The notes: generated by a model from the letters alone, not told the origin. A stretch of 64,000 bases of DNA from Azolla caroliniana (GCA_043228905.1 JBHGNT010000015.1:16926001-16990000), one strand, 5' to 3'; shown: positions 1 through 14,244, counted from the first letter of the stretch. A program made the numbers and translations.

Positions 1-947
1 GAATAGTTGTTGGCAAAAGTCGTGTGGAATAGCTCCCAACTCATCGACAAGCTCGAAAGGAGGGCAAGGGCTTTAACTTCTTCTTCAAAGTTAATCCCTT
101 GGGAGGAGAGTTCAAATAACACTCGACTGAAGGTGTTGATGTGAGAGGTTGTTGGATCCGTCTCTCTCATCTTCATGTTGAACAACTATCGAATTAACAT
201 CAACTTGATGAGGAGGATTTCTCCTACTACACTTCATGTAGTTTCTCCCACAAAGAGAATGCAATCGTCTCCTTTGCCATACTAAAATAGACATTTTTGG
301 CCAGGTGCATTCGAATGGTCAATTTGGCTATTTCATCCATAGATCGCAATTCTTTTGCAGACATTCAAGCCGGCTTGGTGTTATGCCGAATGACTTCAAT
401 ATGTCGTCGGATGATGAGGACATCCTTCATCATTTCCTTCCAAAGGGCGAAGTTCTTCCCATCAAACTTCCTGTTGGGAGACAGGTCCCTCCGGATGGGA
501 AGGGAGAAGAACAGTGCCGATGAACAAACTCGGCCGAGGCTGAAATCGGATGAGGAGTACTCGGCTACGGAGAGCCGGATGGTACAGACCCGGTGAAGAC
601 TGGATGAGGAGTACCCGACTACGGAGAGCCGGATGATGCAGACCCGGTGAAGACCGGATGAGGAGTACCCGGCTACGAAGAGCCGGATGGTACAGACCCG
701 GTGAAGACCGGATGAGGAGTACTCGGCTACGGAGAGCCGGATGGTACAGAACCGGTGAAGACCGGATGAGGAGTACCCGGCTACGGAGAACCGGATGAAG
801 AGACATATTTGTAAATATGTTTCTGATAGTCCATCAAGGCTATATTTGTAAATAGCCGAAAAGTCATATTAGTATAAATATGACTTAGGGCAAAAATAGT
901 TGTGGTTGTCATTTTTTGTTTTGCACGCCATAGAGAGTGCATAACTG

Positions 948-990
<43 letters not shown>

Positions 991-1416
991 GTCGTTGCCT
1001 CTGTTGTAATCGCCACTTGTGGCGAAGATCTATGAGCACGAGGTCGGTGCCTCAGTGAGCTCACTGTTGTATATTCTTACATAGTGACAGTTTGCAGCCT
1101 GTGGGCTGCCGTGGTTTTTACCCTAGTTTGGGGTTTTCCACGTAAACCTCCTGTGTATTCTCTTCTTCTTTGTGTCATGTTTTATTTCCCGTTTTCTGTG
1201 TATCATTCTAAGCTCGGTTGTGGCCGAGCGTTGCGCATAAGGAACGTTGAGTTCCCATCACTTCCATATTTCCACACTCGTGTTGAACTGTGTCGCCATT
1301 CTTTTATTGGAAGTAGATGTTTTTGACCTTGTCTTTTTCTCTCAACTAGATGACTTCTCTTCTTAGTTTTTCTGCTATTTGTCGTTACTAGACAACAAGG
1401 TCACTCTGATACCACT
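1..1416 (-). pseudogene. Ty1/copia gag 5' fragment, split by a solo LTR
   Basis: Read on the - strand, a gag frame starts at an ATG at 1299 and continues on the other side of the solo LTR (472-1260) as DGKNFALWKEMMKDVLIIRR, the N-terminal layout of plant copia gag proteins (UBN2/gag_pre family). Gag builds the virus-like particle of the retrotransposon. The frame stops at a TGA at 365-367, then resumes as AKELRSMDEIAKLTIRMHL before decaying towards position 1. Upstream, at 1403-1414, lies a primer-binding site complementary to initiator tRNA-Met (TGGTATCAGAG), and the element's LTR begins at 1417. The rest of the element lies outside the window or is lost. It is a dead copy and older than the solo LTR that interrupts it. 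Confidence 0.7.
472..1260 (+). repeat. Solo LTR, copia family A, with TSD CTTCC
   Basis: This 789-bp segment starts TGTTGGGAGACAGG and ends GTTCCCATCA. It matches end to end, in opposite orientation, the LTRs of the full-length copia element at 48707-54353. It is flanked by the perfect 5-bp duplication CTTCC (467-471 and 1261-1265), and no internal element sequence is present, so it is a solo LTR left by LTR-LTR recombination. It contains five copies of a ~54-bp GC-rich minisatellite (about 540-795), a (GA)n tract (about 952-985), and a conserved downstream block around 1090-1160 that includes GGGGTTTTCCACGTAAACC. It sits inside an older copia gag. Confidence 0.92.
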
Positions 1417-1740
1417 TGTTGTAATATGTTAAATGAAGAATATGATAAGGACCTGCAAGATAAAATGTGTACATCAAACAACATAGATATGCAATAGGAA
1501 GAAGAAGGAAAATAGAAGATAGACACAGATTTAGCTTCAATGGAAGTTCTCACTTTCTCTCTTCTTTGTAACTCTTTTCAAACCAAGACACACTTTACAA
1601 TGTTAGGTTTGAGCTTATATACTCAAGCCCTAACTAGAGAACGTGTTCACACTAAGGATACAAAGTGGAAGGAGTCAGCCTTTTATGGCAACAATTTTTT
1701 CAATTCTTGAACCTTTATGCTTTCTACATTCTTCTCTTAA
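1417..1740 (-). repeat. Probable LTR of the copia gag fragment (far end unresolved)
   Basis: The LTR edge at 1417 (TGTTGTAATATG on the + strand) lies 2 bp from the tRNA-Met primer site at 1403-1414. The segment rightwards is therefore the 5' LTR of the - strand element. No second copy is in the window to fix the other end, so 1740 is an estimate. Confidence 0.5.
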
Positions 1741-4740
1741 TTCATCACATGCATAATTGATGAGTTTGATACCACATACATCGACCCATGACTTTGTTGT
1801 GCATACATTTTTCATCTCGCTTACATCTTGGCTCATTGTCTTCTTTTAATGCTTCTTTTAACTCAATCTTATCAAGGCACTCGTTTGTTTCAAAAGAAGC
1901 TTTATTACATTCGTAGATATCGTCTTGAAGTTTTGCAACCATTTTCTTAAGAGTTCCTTCATTCTCAATGACAACAATTTGTTGCTTAGCATTCTCCCTC
2001 AATAGTGTCTTAATCCCTTCACCTTGCTTGTTTATGGTTTCTCGAAGAGAAATCAAGTGAGCTACCTTAGATATCCCACGCGCCCTCTATTCATCTCATT
2101 CCCATCTTCTATGCAATCTACTTCAATAGAAGTTCTATGTAAATTAAGTTCACTCTTACATTGTTCACTATAGTTAATTCATTGTAACTATTACAAGTAA
2201 CTTCATTGTGATCTTATTTTCACATTGAGAATGTTTACTACAGACTAGTAACCCCCTTCTTAAGAAGGAGCCACATACAAGTTGATATGTTGATTGGGTT
2301 CCATAGGTCAAAATTGGCCTCATCATGGACGATAAACCATCTATTTTATTCTATATTCTCTCTCTCACACACACAATGCATCTATTTCATTTGTCTATTA
2401 GAGTGAGAACTATAAGTCTAGCTACCTTATTATTGACACTGTATTAGAACATGAGGGTAGCTTGTCAATCTAGCCTATCCGCTCATGTGATTGTGTTCGT
2501 GAAATCGTTTATGGTAATGAACCATCTCATGTGGGTTGATGTGGTTGATCATTGCTATTGTAGTGGGGGTACACAACTTGACCATCGAAGATATCCACTA
2601 TTCTTTTGTATTGTGAAGTAAGGAAGAAGTCAAGTTTCACATAGAATCTACGCACGTCAGAGAGAAGGACTAGCTACATTGAAGAGCACATTCTTTTGTT
2701 CGTTTATGTTTTATCATGTTTAATCAATGTACATATATATTTCTTAACAAAGTCTTTTATTTGGGATAACCATTCACTATCTTGACGTGGATAAGCACCA
2801 ATAGTTCTCGATATGTCTTGAGCTCTCTTTTTTCTTGCATGTTTTAGTTTATATATACATGGATTACACATAGCCAGATGAAAAATGTGTTTTCCAACAA
2901 GTTAACCATCTTATTTGTGCATATAATTCATGGATGTTAAGTGGTCCAAAAAAGATCATTTGGAATCATACATTCATGCAACAAAAAATATATTAATTTG
3001 TATGAATCATAATCTTGTTACCTTCCTAATATCCACAACACGAATACAAATCAAACAACCATATCATAGTAAAGGTAGCCACACGAGTAACCTCTTAAGC
3101 ACGATGGAAGTATGAACTCTACCTCAACTTTGTGACCTAAGAATGAACATTAGCATTACCATTACCATCTAATAGGTGCACATTAGCGATGTGAATGCTA
3201 ATGTGAACCTATTAGATGCAAGTGCATTGTAGCCTAAAACTAAAAGTCAAGAAAGGTGATCACTCGATAAACGAGAATGAGATATAAGGGATTATAAGAT
3301 TATATGACCTCTAATAAAGTAAGAGTGTGTTCACATGTTGGTAATCCCATTTGGATACTTAGGATCAATAGGGAGATTTTGAAACAACAAAAGAATACTT
3401 ACTAAAGTCATTTTAACGTGACATTCCATACCCTTTTCTCAAAACATGAAGCATATATAACTTTTAAATGTAGTTAGTAAAATCTCATGAAGTCTATCCA
3501 ATTGGAAATATGATCAATGCTAGTTGTGTATGCATAAATGACTCCATACATTAATCAAGAATGCAAATAATCTCACATGCAAAGAATGCCAACAACTCAT
3601 TGAGACTAGACTTGCATGCACGTGTACTTTGGCTCTGATACAATTTCAACTTTCACGACAATATAGATGATGAAGTTATGTGTGAAATATTATTCTTCAT
3701 TTAGCACTCAAATATTGCAGTCACATTCCAATGTTTTCTATTAATATGTCAGTACATTAACTACCCTCAAAACTATAATTATAAAAGACTATATTCATTA
3801 TCGTCCAATTGGCTTTAGTAGCATGTAATTATCATTTGCAATTGTTGATTTGATGAAACTTGCCCGATAATAGACCAATTACTAATCTACTAATTATCTA
3901 AAATAAAAGTTTAATTCAATAACACATATCTAATTACCATGTATAATTAGTCTTGCTCAATAACTAATATAGTTACCATCTAAGGAAAGACAAAACAATG
4001 TATGAAGCAAACTCAATTAGTCTTCTTGTTGAAGTTCTTGAAGAAAATCCAATTTGCTCATGATACATCTAAGGTGGTCACCATAGAACCTCGTATTAAG
4101 TATTAATAATGCTCGGATGGTTGACCTATTAGGATGTTTGTCCCCAACAACTAATGCTTTTTTATCAGTCTTTAGAACCCGTTACTTTTATTGCATGACA
4201 ATGTATGTGACACAATGCACACACCATCACATGTATAAATAATCTTATGTAAGTGGTTGGCTATTCTTAGTCAATGTGATGTTATGTGGTTGGTTTAACC
4301 TGAGTAGAATGGACATCCCTACATTGTAAGATCTTATGGGATCTACATGTCTCAATCATGATGGTTTGACTATGGGACTTCTATATAAGTTTTATTGTTG
4401 ATGTTTTCCATGATAATAAACTAATGCAAGGAGTGAATAAAGGAGAATGGTTGTTTTGATTATACATATGTACGGGATGGTTCATGACCATATATAATGT
4501 CTAGTGGGTCAAGGCTAGTGTTGTAGGGTAATGTGAAATATCAACATGTAACCACATGGACTACAACCAAGTAGCTACATTGCGATTTACGGTGGATTAA
4601 GATCAATAGATGATGCTAATATAAGTTAATTATTAGGAAACTGTAGGGCTAGAATAGCACAACACATTAGGATAGGAAAAAGGGCTATAAAGTGGATTAT
4701 AAAATTGCAATGTAGTTTTACGAGTCGAAAAATGTAGAAC
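1741..4740. other. AT-rich stretch with no supported gene
   Basis: Only short frames occur. The longest, 1745-2056 on the - strand, would encode a Glu/Lys-rich, coiled-coil-like 103-residue peptide, but it has no recognisable motif and no gene context. A near-perfect hairpin lies at 3166-3218. I see no transposon ends, tRNA or exon structure. Confidence 0.6.
3166..3218. repeat. Inverted repeat (22-bp arms, 9-bp loop)
   Basis: Arms 3166-3187 and 3197-3218 are reverse complements with a single mismatch, separated by a 9-base loop. The transcript of either strand would fold into a tight hairpin. No flanking duplication or similar copy elsewhere in the window was noticed, so I cannot say whether it is a MITE core or a chance palindrome. 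Confidence 0.75.
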
Positions 4741-5280
4741 AAAACGGGGTTTGGTAGCACGCAAGAGACGAGGAAAGAAAACGATCAATCCTCGTCGCCC
4801 GCTCCCTTAAAACGAACATCTCTGAATGGCCGACGAATCATCGAATATCTACAGATCAGTGGTCTCGAAAAAGCATATGTTCTATAGAGGGGAAATTTCG
4901 AAACAGTCCCTGTCCATGTCTGGGTTATCCATCTATTTAATTTTCTCCATTTAACACTCATTTGTACTTTATTTATTCGGGCATACGCCACTATGGCTTT
5001 TCATTGTTTATATTCCCCGGATGCCGCTAAGCCTTTTCATTCTATTCTCCAGATTCCTCGAAAGAATCGGCAGAATCGGCAGGGAATCTGCGGTCGTCTA
5101 CTGAGGAGGGTAGCCCCTGCAAATATAACCAAAACTCGTTGGGGGGGGCATCTCCAGCGAAATAAAGGAAAATCCCATGACTGTTTTGGGTGTTTTCCTC
5201 TCTTTCCTTTTTCCCTTCTGATTTAGGAGAGAGTTAAGTCAAGTTCCTCTCGTTTTGTAGTTCGATCTCTGGGGGCACAT

Positions 5281-5288
5281 ATATATTT
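5281..5288 (+). promoter_or_regulatory. Putative TATA box of the TOUGH-like gene
   Basis: ATATATAT followed by a T-rich run lies about 25-30 bp before a C/A-rich leader (about 5308-5352) that ends at a good splice donor. Position and context fit a plant core promoter. There is no transcript evidence. Confidence 0.4.
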
Positions 5289-5307
5289 TTTATCTCTGTG
5301 CCCACCT

Positions 5308-5995
5308 CCAGCACAACAGTCACAGAAGCACAGCAATTCGCCCACAGTCAAGGTAACCCCCAGAATTCAATTCCTCCTAACCCCGTTTTGAACCATTTCC
5401 TTACGGTTTGAACAAATCTTATGCGTGGGTTTTTATACGTGATGGATGTTGTGCATGCATGTTTTCCATGTATGATGTGTATGGATGTGTATAAGTCACG
5501 TATGTTATATGAGGATATGTATATGTTATATGCCATTATATACATGCTAATGTTATGATGCTTAATGATTTCATGTGCTGATTGCATCATGATTAAAAAA
5601 ACAAAAACAAAATTTGGTATACATATGTTTGCATTGGAAGGTAATGTTTCACGATTTTCATCCCAAATGCATCGTGATAAATAATACCATGAAACGAATG
5701 CAATTATGTATGCAGAATTTATGTATCAATAAAGCACAGTGAGAAGATTCCTCGTCTATGCTTAATGGTTTCCATTAATATATTCTGCGTTTGGTCTGTT
5801 GATGAATTATGCAGGCTCAATAGGATTTACTCATATGGTATATTATTTAAATTCAAATTAGGAAGGAGTGGGGCAGGCTTAAAATTTCAAGAACCATTGT
5901 GCCTATGTTTTCAATATTAGGTCATTTAAAAATTTTCCCCTCACTTTCTTTCAATCACTCGAAGAACAGGAAGAAATTTTTGAAGGAAGCTTATC
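5308..5995 (+). other. 5'UTR exon and leader intron of the TOUGH-like gene
   Basis: A noncoding leader rich in CACAG runs to a donor at 5352/5353 (AAG|GTAACC). A matching acceptor after a pyrimidine-rich stretch is at 5968-5969 (AGAACAG|GAAG), 26 bp before the start codon. This implies a leader intron of about 617 bp. A cDNA end would decide it. Confidence 0.5.
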
Positions 5996-8900
5996 ATGGA
6001 TGTAGACGAGGGATATGTCTTCTTTGGAACACCTCTAGAGAGGGAAGAAGATCTCTCAAGGAAGCAAAAGAAACAAGCTGGTGATGAGGGAAAGCTACGT
6101 CTGGCAATCACTACACAACAAGAGGTAAGCTTAATCTAGTAGTTATGTGAGAGAGAGACAAAAGAAAGAAAGAAATCTTAATGTCTTTTAAGAGGCCAAA
6201 TAAGCGATTACATCTTAAGAGTTGTCTTCTCTTTGAGAACAAAAATCAAAATAAATAAATGTTATGAACTGAAAAAAAAAAAAAAAGAGACTAAAGAATC
6301 TTGTTGTTTGTGCATGCGTTATTTTCAAGTTAAATATATTATAATTTTTGTCTTCGAAGGATCTCTAGCATAGGTCAATCTAGAATGGAGAGGTCTTCAA
6401 AGAGAGGGAAGCACATGCGATGGCGGGAGATAATGGCCTTTATCTGTCAATGACAAGGATGGTGAGGTTGTGGTCTATGGGGCTGGGGCATCGACTTGTA
6501 GCATGAGTAGGAATGATGTGGCTAAAGAAAGTTGTGATTGTTCTTTACGGATGAGCACTATTGTCCTTCAACAACATTCCATGTGCCTCTTGGATTTTAG
6601 CAAGAAAAGTCCCAAGCACCGTCAGTCCTCATATTCCATTACCTTGCGTAGTGGGCCAAAGCCTTGTTTAAAGAGGCAATAGTATCTCCCTCTTATTTCA
6701 TACAAAACTTTGCAGTGACAAACACAGTGTTCTTCAGATTCCATTCCCTGAGGACACAGAATTGGCAAATTCTTTCTTCTAGAGGTATTCGTGCATATCT
6801 GCCTACCTCAATCTCTAACTAATGTGATGAAGTTCGCAGCTAACGTATCACACTGCGCAACGCACCGTCAGTCCTCATATTCCATTACCTTGCGTAGTGG
6901 GCCAAAGCCTTGTTTAAAGAGGCAATAGTATCTCCCTCTTATTTCATACAAAACTTTGCAGTGACAAACACAATGTTCTTCAGATTCCATTCCCTGAGGA
7001 CACAGAATTGGCAAATTCTTTCTTCTAGAGGTATTCGTGCATATCTGCCTACCTCAATCTCTAACTAATGTGATGAAGTTCGCAGCTAACGTATCACACT
7101 GCGCAACGCATACGATAGAGATATTTCCATATAAGATGATTGTCACTGGAAAGTGCTATGTTTGTTCCTCTTTTATGTATCAATTAATAACTATTGTTTT
7201 TATTTCTATTATTATTAATTTACTTGCCCGCCTAGCACTTTCGAGAGTTGGAAAGAAGATATTCTATGGCCAATGCGAAATGGCTGAGGTACAATGATCC
7301 CTAGACCGGAAGAGCCAAGGCCGGTCGTGTCTGGAATTGACATATGGTCGGTCCAATTATCATTGGGCTCCAATGTCACTTAAAAAATGCAAGTGAGTGG
7401 GCTAAGATATTTTTTGAAGAGGTGCACTTGGAAACATGAGTAAGACTTGTCTTATTCTAAGAAACCTCTTTTGAGAATCAATTTAGAGTGTTGACATCTG
7501 CAGGTATCGAGCTCATCTACTCTCTTTTTGACTTTACCTTGGAAGCTCGACATGTGGGTTTTCGTTGTTGAAGTATGCTTAAACAGCTTGGCTGTGATTT
7601 CAGGATTTGGGCTCTATCTTATTGTTCCCTCTTTTATTAAAGAAATACTGAAAGGGGGGCCAATATTTGGAACCAATAGGATGTCAACATACTTGTTTAG
7701 GGGCGGAAGTAATTCTGAGGATTCCCAAATCTTTAGCAGGTTTTTATCGGTTCATGTATGATTTATCCAATGAACTTTTGGTGATTTTGTTGGATGGTAT
7801 TACACCACCCTCCAAAAGTTCCACAAGCTGGGTTGAATGGTGATGATGATGCTATATTGTCATTTTTGGAAGCGTCTCCTCATTTATATGTTGTCTAAAT
7901 TAAAATCCGACCAAAAGCCAAAACAAACCTTACAAAATATGGTTCAGTGTATAAAAATGGATGTTTCTTATGCTATAAGAAGGTGGGTTATTACAATTGA
8001 TAAATTGAATGAAAAAGAACCGATGGATGGGAATGCTGTTTTTTCATACATTGCAGAGCAAGGAGGTGGTTGATGTCAAGGATTCTATCTCAGAAGGCAA
8101 GTTACTATGTTATAGAAACTACTGGAGAAATGTTGGAAATTGGTACAGTTTCATAAGTTGATCTTGTATATTATATCTTCTGAATTCACAAAGAATTCTA
8201 TTGGAACAAGTGAAAACATTTCATATACTTCCTCATATGGAATAAAATCCATATGAGTAACCATATGAAATCCATATATTCGTAGAATGAGCCTTGATTG
8301 TGCACATATTTAACAGAATAAAATGCAGAAATCCATCATATATGATCAACTTCAACATATTTTTGAACATTCAATTATGAATGAGACCCACATCTCAACT
8401 TGTGTTCTAATTAATGCTTTACACGTTGACTTAATGGCCAGAAAGTGACGCAGCTGCCATTTATGATACAAATTAAACACCTTGTATTGTGGCCTCTACA
8501 TGAAGTTGATGACATGGCGAATAAACTTCTTACTCTTAAGTTCTTGGTCTTATGAGCATGTGGAAAATATTTAGTATTCCTTAAACAGGACATTCCAAGA
8601 TTTGCTTTGTGAATATACTTAAGTGGATCTACAACCTTTTCTTGCCACAGGTATATGATGAAAATGGTCGGCGAAGGTTTCATGGGGCCTTCACTGGAGG
8701 ATTTTCTGCAGGCTATTACAACACCGTGGGATCTAAAGAGGGTATGTTGCCAACTTCTGTATGGTCTTTTTAAAGTCATCTTCAGGTGGAATAACAGCCT
8801 TATCAGGATCCGCACTTGCTATTGATTCTGTTTTGCTGTCTTTCAGACTAGTGTCTGTGCTTTCTTTTGTTTGTTAGAGTGGTTCAACTCAGATAGATAC

Positions 8901-11900
8901 ATACATGAGTGCATCCCCGCTTTCTTCTTCTTTTTACAGAAGCAAACTCTCCAAATTTATGACCAACCTTTTCTTTTGAAATGAAAACAATCCTTAACTT
9001 CGAGCAAAGGAAGATCAAAATTTTAATCGTTTATGACCTGTGTACGTGGGACTCTGGTGAATTAATTTCCTTTATATTGCATTGAACAGTTGTATGGGGC
9101 CCTGACTTCTTTTTGGGGCTTTCCTCCCACCGAAGATCTTGCTAGTTTTACCTGCGGATGGTTATGACCATGATAAGATAAGAGTGCAGACCAAAATATA
9201 TATTATTGTTTGGATGGGATCTGGACCAGCTCACTACAAAATAAGTGGGGACTGATGATCAATCCAACCACTGTGTAAGAAAGTGGATTATATTCTATGT
9301 TTGGTCTGAGTATAACATTAAATGTGTAAGTCAGTTGATAGTAGTGGAGATATTCCTTTTTTGTCAACTGACTTGTCATTTAATATGACCCAACTCCCTA
9401 GATACAAGCTAGTGCTAGATAGTACTTATCTTGAAGTCAATGGCACATACTTCAAGACTAAGTACATCATAACTTGCCCACAAAATATTCTAGTTGACTT
9501 GATTAGCCAATCCTATTACCTATTTCACTCTTTCCTAAATCCATTGTGTCCTACGCATCTACGGTTTCCTAGATTAACACCTTATCGACCCATATGGTCG
9601 AGTTGCACACTAGCCGCTCCTCATTTGGGGCGTTATCACAAAATGTGCACTCTAAGAGCACATATGGGGATAGATTTACAACTTGGGGCTGATCATTGAT
9701 TATATCTAACACGCCCCCTCAATGGTCAACCCATTGAGTTCACTTGGAATTGGGCCAACTCCTAGTCGTCGAAGGTGTTGTTGTAGCTGTTCTGCTCCAA
9801 GCGCCTTTGTGAAGATATCTGCAACATTTTCTGATGTCGGATAGTACTCAAGCTCCACAATCTCATCATTTATTAGCTTCCGCACATAGTGATACTGAAT
9901 CTCTATGTGTTTAGTACGTGCATGAAATACGGGGTTCTTGGCAATGGCCATGCAACTCTGATTGTCACACCTCAATACCGTTGCTGTCCTTATTGGAACC
10001 GCCACATCTGTAAGGATTCTTCTTAGCCAAACTACCTCGCATGCCGCTATGCATGCTGCTTTGTATTCTGCCTCTGTTGAAGATAGTGCCACTGCTGGTT
10101 GTTTTTTACTACTCCATGAAACAATTCCAGAGCCTATTGAAAAACAATATCCAGAAACTGATTTTCTGGAATCACTATCTCCAGCCCAATCGGAGTCGCA
10201 ATACCCACTAAGTTCGTCAATTGTTGGCTTGTAGAAGATTCCGTAATTTAAAGTACCCACAATGTACTTTAATACACGTAGTGCAGCTTTCCAATGAGTC
10301 TCCTTTGGCTTGTTGCTGAATCGACTCACCACACCAATTGCAAAACAAATATCCGGCCTAGTGTTGCATAGGAAAATTAGACTTCCTACTAGCTGTCTAT
10401 ACTTCCTTGTGTCAACCATTGGTGACGGGTCTTCTTGGGATAGCTTGCAGTTTGATTCCATTGGAGTCGACTTTGACTTGCTGTCCATCATCTCAAAGGT
10501 CTTCAAGATCTCTATTGCATACTTTCTTTGTGACATGAAGATGCCAACTGAGGTTTGCCAAACCTCAATTCCAAGGAAGTAGTGTAGAATCCCAAGTCTA
10601 TCATTTCAAACTCAGTTTTCAAACACTCTTGTGTTTGGCCAATACACTCTTCATGGTCACCAGTAAGTACTAGATCATCCACGTAAATGATGATGATGAC
10701 TTGTTTCCCGTCCTTCATTTTGACATACATACTTGCATCCGAAGCACATTGCTTAAAGTCGATTGATTGTAAGAAGCTGTCTATCCTCTTGTTCCAAGCT
10801 CTTGGTGCTTGCTTTAGACCATACATCGCCTTCTTCAGCTTGCAGACGTTGTTTTCTGAATTCAGCATCTCAAACCCTGGTGGTTGTGTCACGTATACCT
10901 CCTCCCTGAGATGCCCATTCAGAAATGCCGATTTGACATCCATTTGATAAATTGGCTATCCTCTTGAAGCAGCCAACGCTATGACCATTCGAATTGTTGT
11001 CATGCGAGCTGTTGGGGCAAATGTTTCTTGTACATCAAACCCTTCAATTTGGGAGTATCCTTGCGCTACTAGCCTGGCCTTAAATTTCTCCAAGAACCAT
11101 CAGCTTTATACTTTACTTTCCACACCCACTTGGTGCCTATCACCTTCCTCTTTGTTGGCCTCTCTACCAACTCCCACGTGTCATTTTTCATGATGCTATC
11201 GTATTCTGATATCATCGCCTCTTTCCACTTCGGGTCGGCCATGGCTTCCTCCACCAAGGACGGCTCATTCACTGAGTCTATGATGTCCACCATCAGAACC
11301 ATGTTGACAATGTGGTCAGAGTTTCTTCCTTGCTCCTGTATTCTTCTTGATCTTCGTAATCCATCAGTTGAAGTTTCAGGAAACTCAACTTTAGGAGTAT
11401 GGTCATTGAAGAGTTGTTGAGCCCACTTAGGTATTTTCTTTACATGTGCCATTGGCATAGGCTGAACTAGCGAGCCATTACCATCAAATGGTTCAGCTTC
11501 CTTTTCTGGACATTGGGTCGGGATTGTGTGGAATACTTATTCTTGGGGTGTTTTCCCTTGAAGTGCCTTTGTGTAGCTCCAATTGAGGATGTAAACTGCT
11601 GTATTCACTGCTTCAGCCCAGAATGGGTCGGGCAGCGCTTGGGCCTTCAACATACACCTAGCCATCTCGACAACTGTTCGGTGTCGACGTTCGACAACGC
11701 CATTTTGTTGTGGGGTGTAGGCAGTTGTAAGTCGGCGCTTAATTCCATGCTCTTTGCAATACTCAGAGAATTCTATTGATAAGAATTCTCCACCTCGATC
11801 AGAGCGTAACTCCTTCACTAACTTTCTGGACTCCCGCTCGACAAACTTATGCCATCTTTTGAAGATTTTAAAAGCTTCAGCCTTCTCCTGAAGGAAGTAA

Positions 11901-14244
11901 ACCCAGATCTTTCTACTGAAGTTGTCGACTACTAGCATATAGTAGAGAGATCCACCCATTGCAGGAGTCACCATTTTTCCAAAGAGGTTGATATGTATTA
12001 GCTGTAGAGGAGTCTTTGTCCGATTTTGACTCTCTTTTGGAATGGCTGATCTTTGATGCTTGCCCATCATACAAGCATCACAAACATGACTTAAGTCAGA
12101 TAGGGTTGGCAAACCAACAACCATGTTCGACTTCTTCATCTCCTTCAACACAATAACATTGAGATGCCCAAATCCCTCATGCCATTGCTTTGTGTTAGTA
12201 CTTGTGCTGTGGTCAATAGAAATTGTAAACACGCTCAACTCATAGAGATTGTTGTGCCTTACCCCTATTCCTACAACCTTGCCAGCAGAATCTGTTATTT
12301 CTGCACCCGATTTCTTGAATCGAACATCAAGACCCTTGTCGGTCAGTGCAGAAATGGACAATAGATTCTTCTTGAGATCTGGCACGTACAACACTTGAGA
12401 GAGATGCTTTGTCCCGCCGGTCGTTGCGTTGAGGGAGACGGTTCCGGTTCCTTTGGCTGGACATCGAGCATTGTTCCCGACCACAACATTGATGGGCTCT
12501 TGTAGAGGTGTCCAAGAGCTGTACCAGTCACGATTACTGGTCATATGTCGGGATGCTCCACTATCGAGAATCCAAGAGTCGTCGACAACTTGAGTGTCAA
12601 CTGAAGAACACACTTCTTCAGTTGCGACCCATAATTCAAGCTCATCTACGACATTGTTGGTGGACTCGGGCTCTCTCCAAGAAGTCTTACTAGAACCATT
12701 CTTCTCATCTACTATCTTCCGACAATCCTTGATTGTGTGACCCTTCTTGTCATAGTAGAAACACAATCCATTGAACTTCTTCTTCTTTGGTATCCTATTC
12801 GCATTGTTTGAACTGGATGTTCCTTTACCCTTAGTCCTAGAGACAAATGCCGAATCTTCCCTTCCATCTCTTGTCTTCAGCTGAAGCTCCTCATCAAGCA
12901 GCATTGCACTTAGTTCATCAAATTTTAAAGGAGTGGGTTGAACCTGAGTGTTCAATGCTGTCACAATGCCATCATACTTGGAAGGAAGTACTCGAATGCA
13001 CCGACGAGCCATATCCTCTGGAGAGATGACTACTCCAACAGCCACTAGCTGATCTTGATGATCCTTAATCCTTTTTACAAAGGATTCTACTTTCTCTCCA
13101 TCAGCAAGCTTCTCTGCAGCAAGTTGATTTTTGAGGTTTTGTATCCTTCTATAGTTTCTGGTTTCATACTGGCTGGCCAATATGCTACAAGCTTCATGTG
13201 CCCTGGTTGTATGCTGCACTAATGTTAGTATAGAGTCACATACACCAGTGACTATGGTACACAATGCATCAGCATTCCTTCTCTTCCAGGCTCGAAATAG
13301 ATCAACATTTGGAGGGATTGATGTGGTAGGGTGTGCAGGGTCACTATGGACTCAGGGTCTTCTCCTGTGCGTCCCATAATTGTCTCCAACAACTCCTAGG
13401 AGTCCAAAATGGCAGACATTTTGAACTTCCATAGAGTGTAGTTGGTTCCATCTAGAGGTGGGTGAATGCGCAGTGCAGCAGCTGCAGCGTTCATGGACAA
13501 GGCCATTGATACTCTCTCTCTCTACACAAGGTAATGGAATATGAGGACCAACGATGTCTAGGACTTTTCTTGCTAGAGCTCAAGAGACATCGGGAAAAGT
13601 TGTTGAAGAATACAACCACACAAGCTCATCCACAAAGAACAATCACAACTTTCTTTAGCCCCATCACTCCTACTAATGCTACAAGTCCATCGCGGGATAC
13701 ACAAATGGGCCCCGGACCAGGGCATAACAAAGGGGTTACAATTGATCGGGCAATGGCAATTTGCCGTGCACGTAGGCTGTGGCCCCATGGACCATGACCT
13801 CGACACCCTTGTCATCGACAGATAAAAGCCATTATCTCCCGCCATCGTAGGTGCTTCCCTCATTCGGAGACACTTCCATTCTGGATCGACCTATGCTGGA
13901 GATCTTTCGAAGACCAAAGCTACAATATACCTAACTTGAGAATCTCACATGTGCCAAAAACCAGATTCCCTCGTTTCTTCTCTTTTCATCTTATTTACTT
14001 TTATATTTACTGTGTAATATTTATTTTATTTTGATTTGTTCTCAAAGATGAGAAAACACTCAAGATATAATCTCTTATTTGGTCTTATAGGCCATTTTGG
14101 CCTCTTAAAAGACTTTAATTTATCTTTCTATCTTTCTTTCTCTCTTGTACTACTGCAAGAAGGTTTTAAAGAAGGCCTTTACCTCACAGTGCCATCCATT
14201 GTACTACTGCAAGAAGGTTCTAAAGAATTGGGCACATTATTATG

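Noticed and set aside
462-806. 114-codon - strand frame with repeated LRSRVLLIRSSPG
   Set aside because: It is the LTR minisatellite read through in frame. The same pattern appears in every copy and in several frames.
1745-2056. Coiled-coil-like 103-codon frame
   Set aside because: It is short and without homologous motif, promoter or exon context. Low-complexity Glu/Lys composition can arise by chance.
9322-9699. 125-codon frame also present at 20730-21107
   Set aside because: The two copies are the two LTRs of one copia element, so their similarity reflects LTR identity, not a conserved gene.
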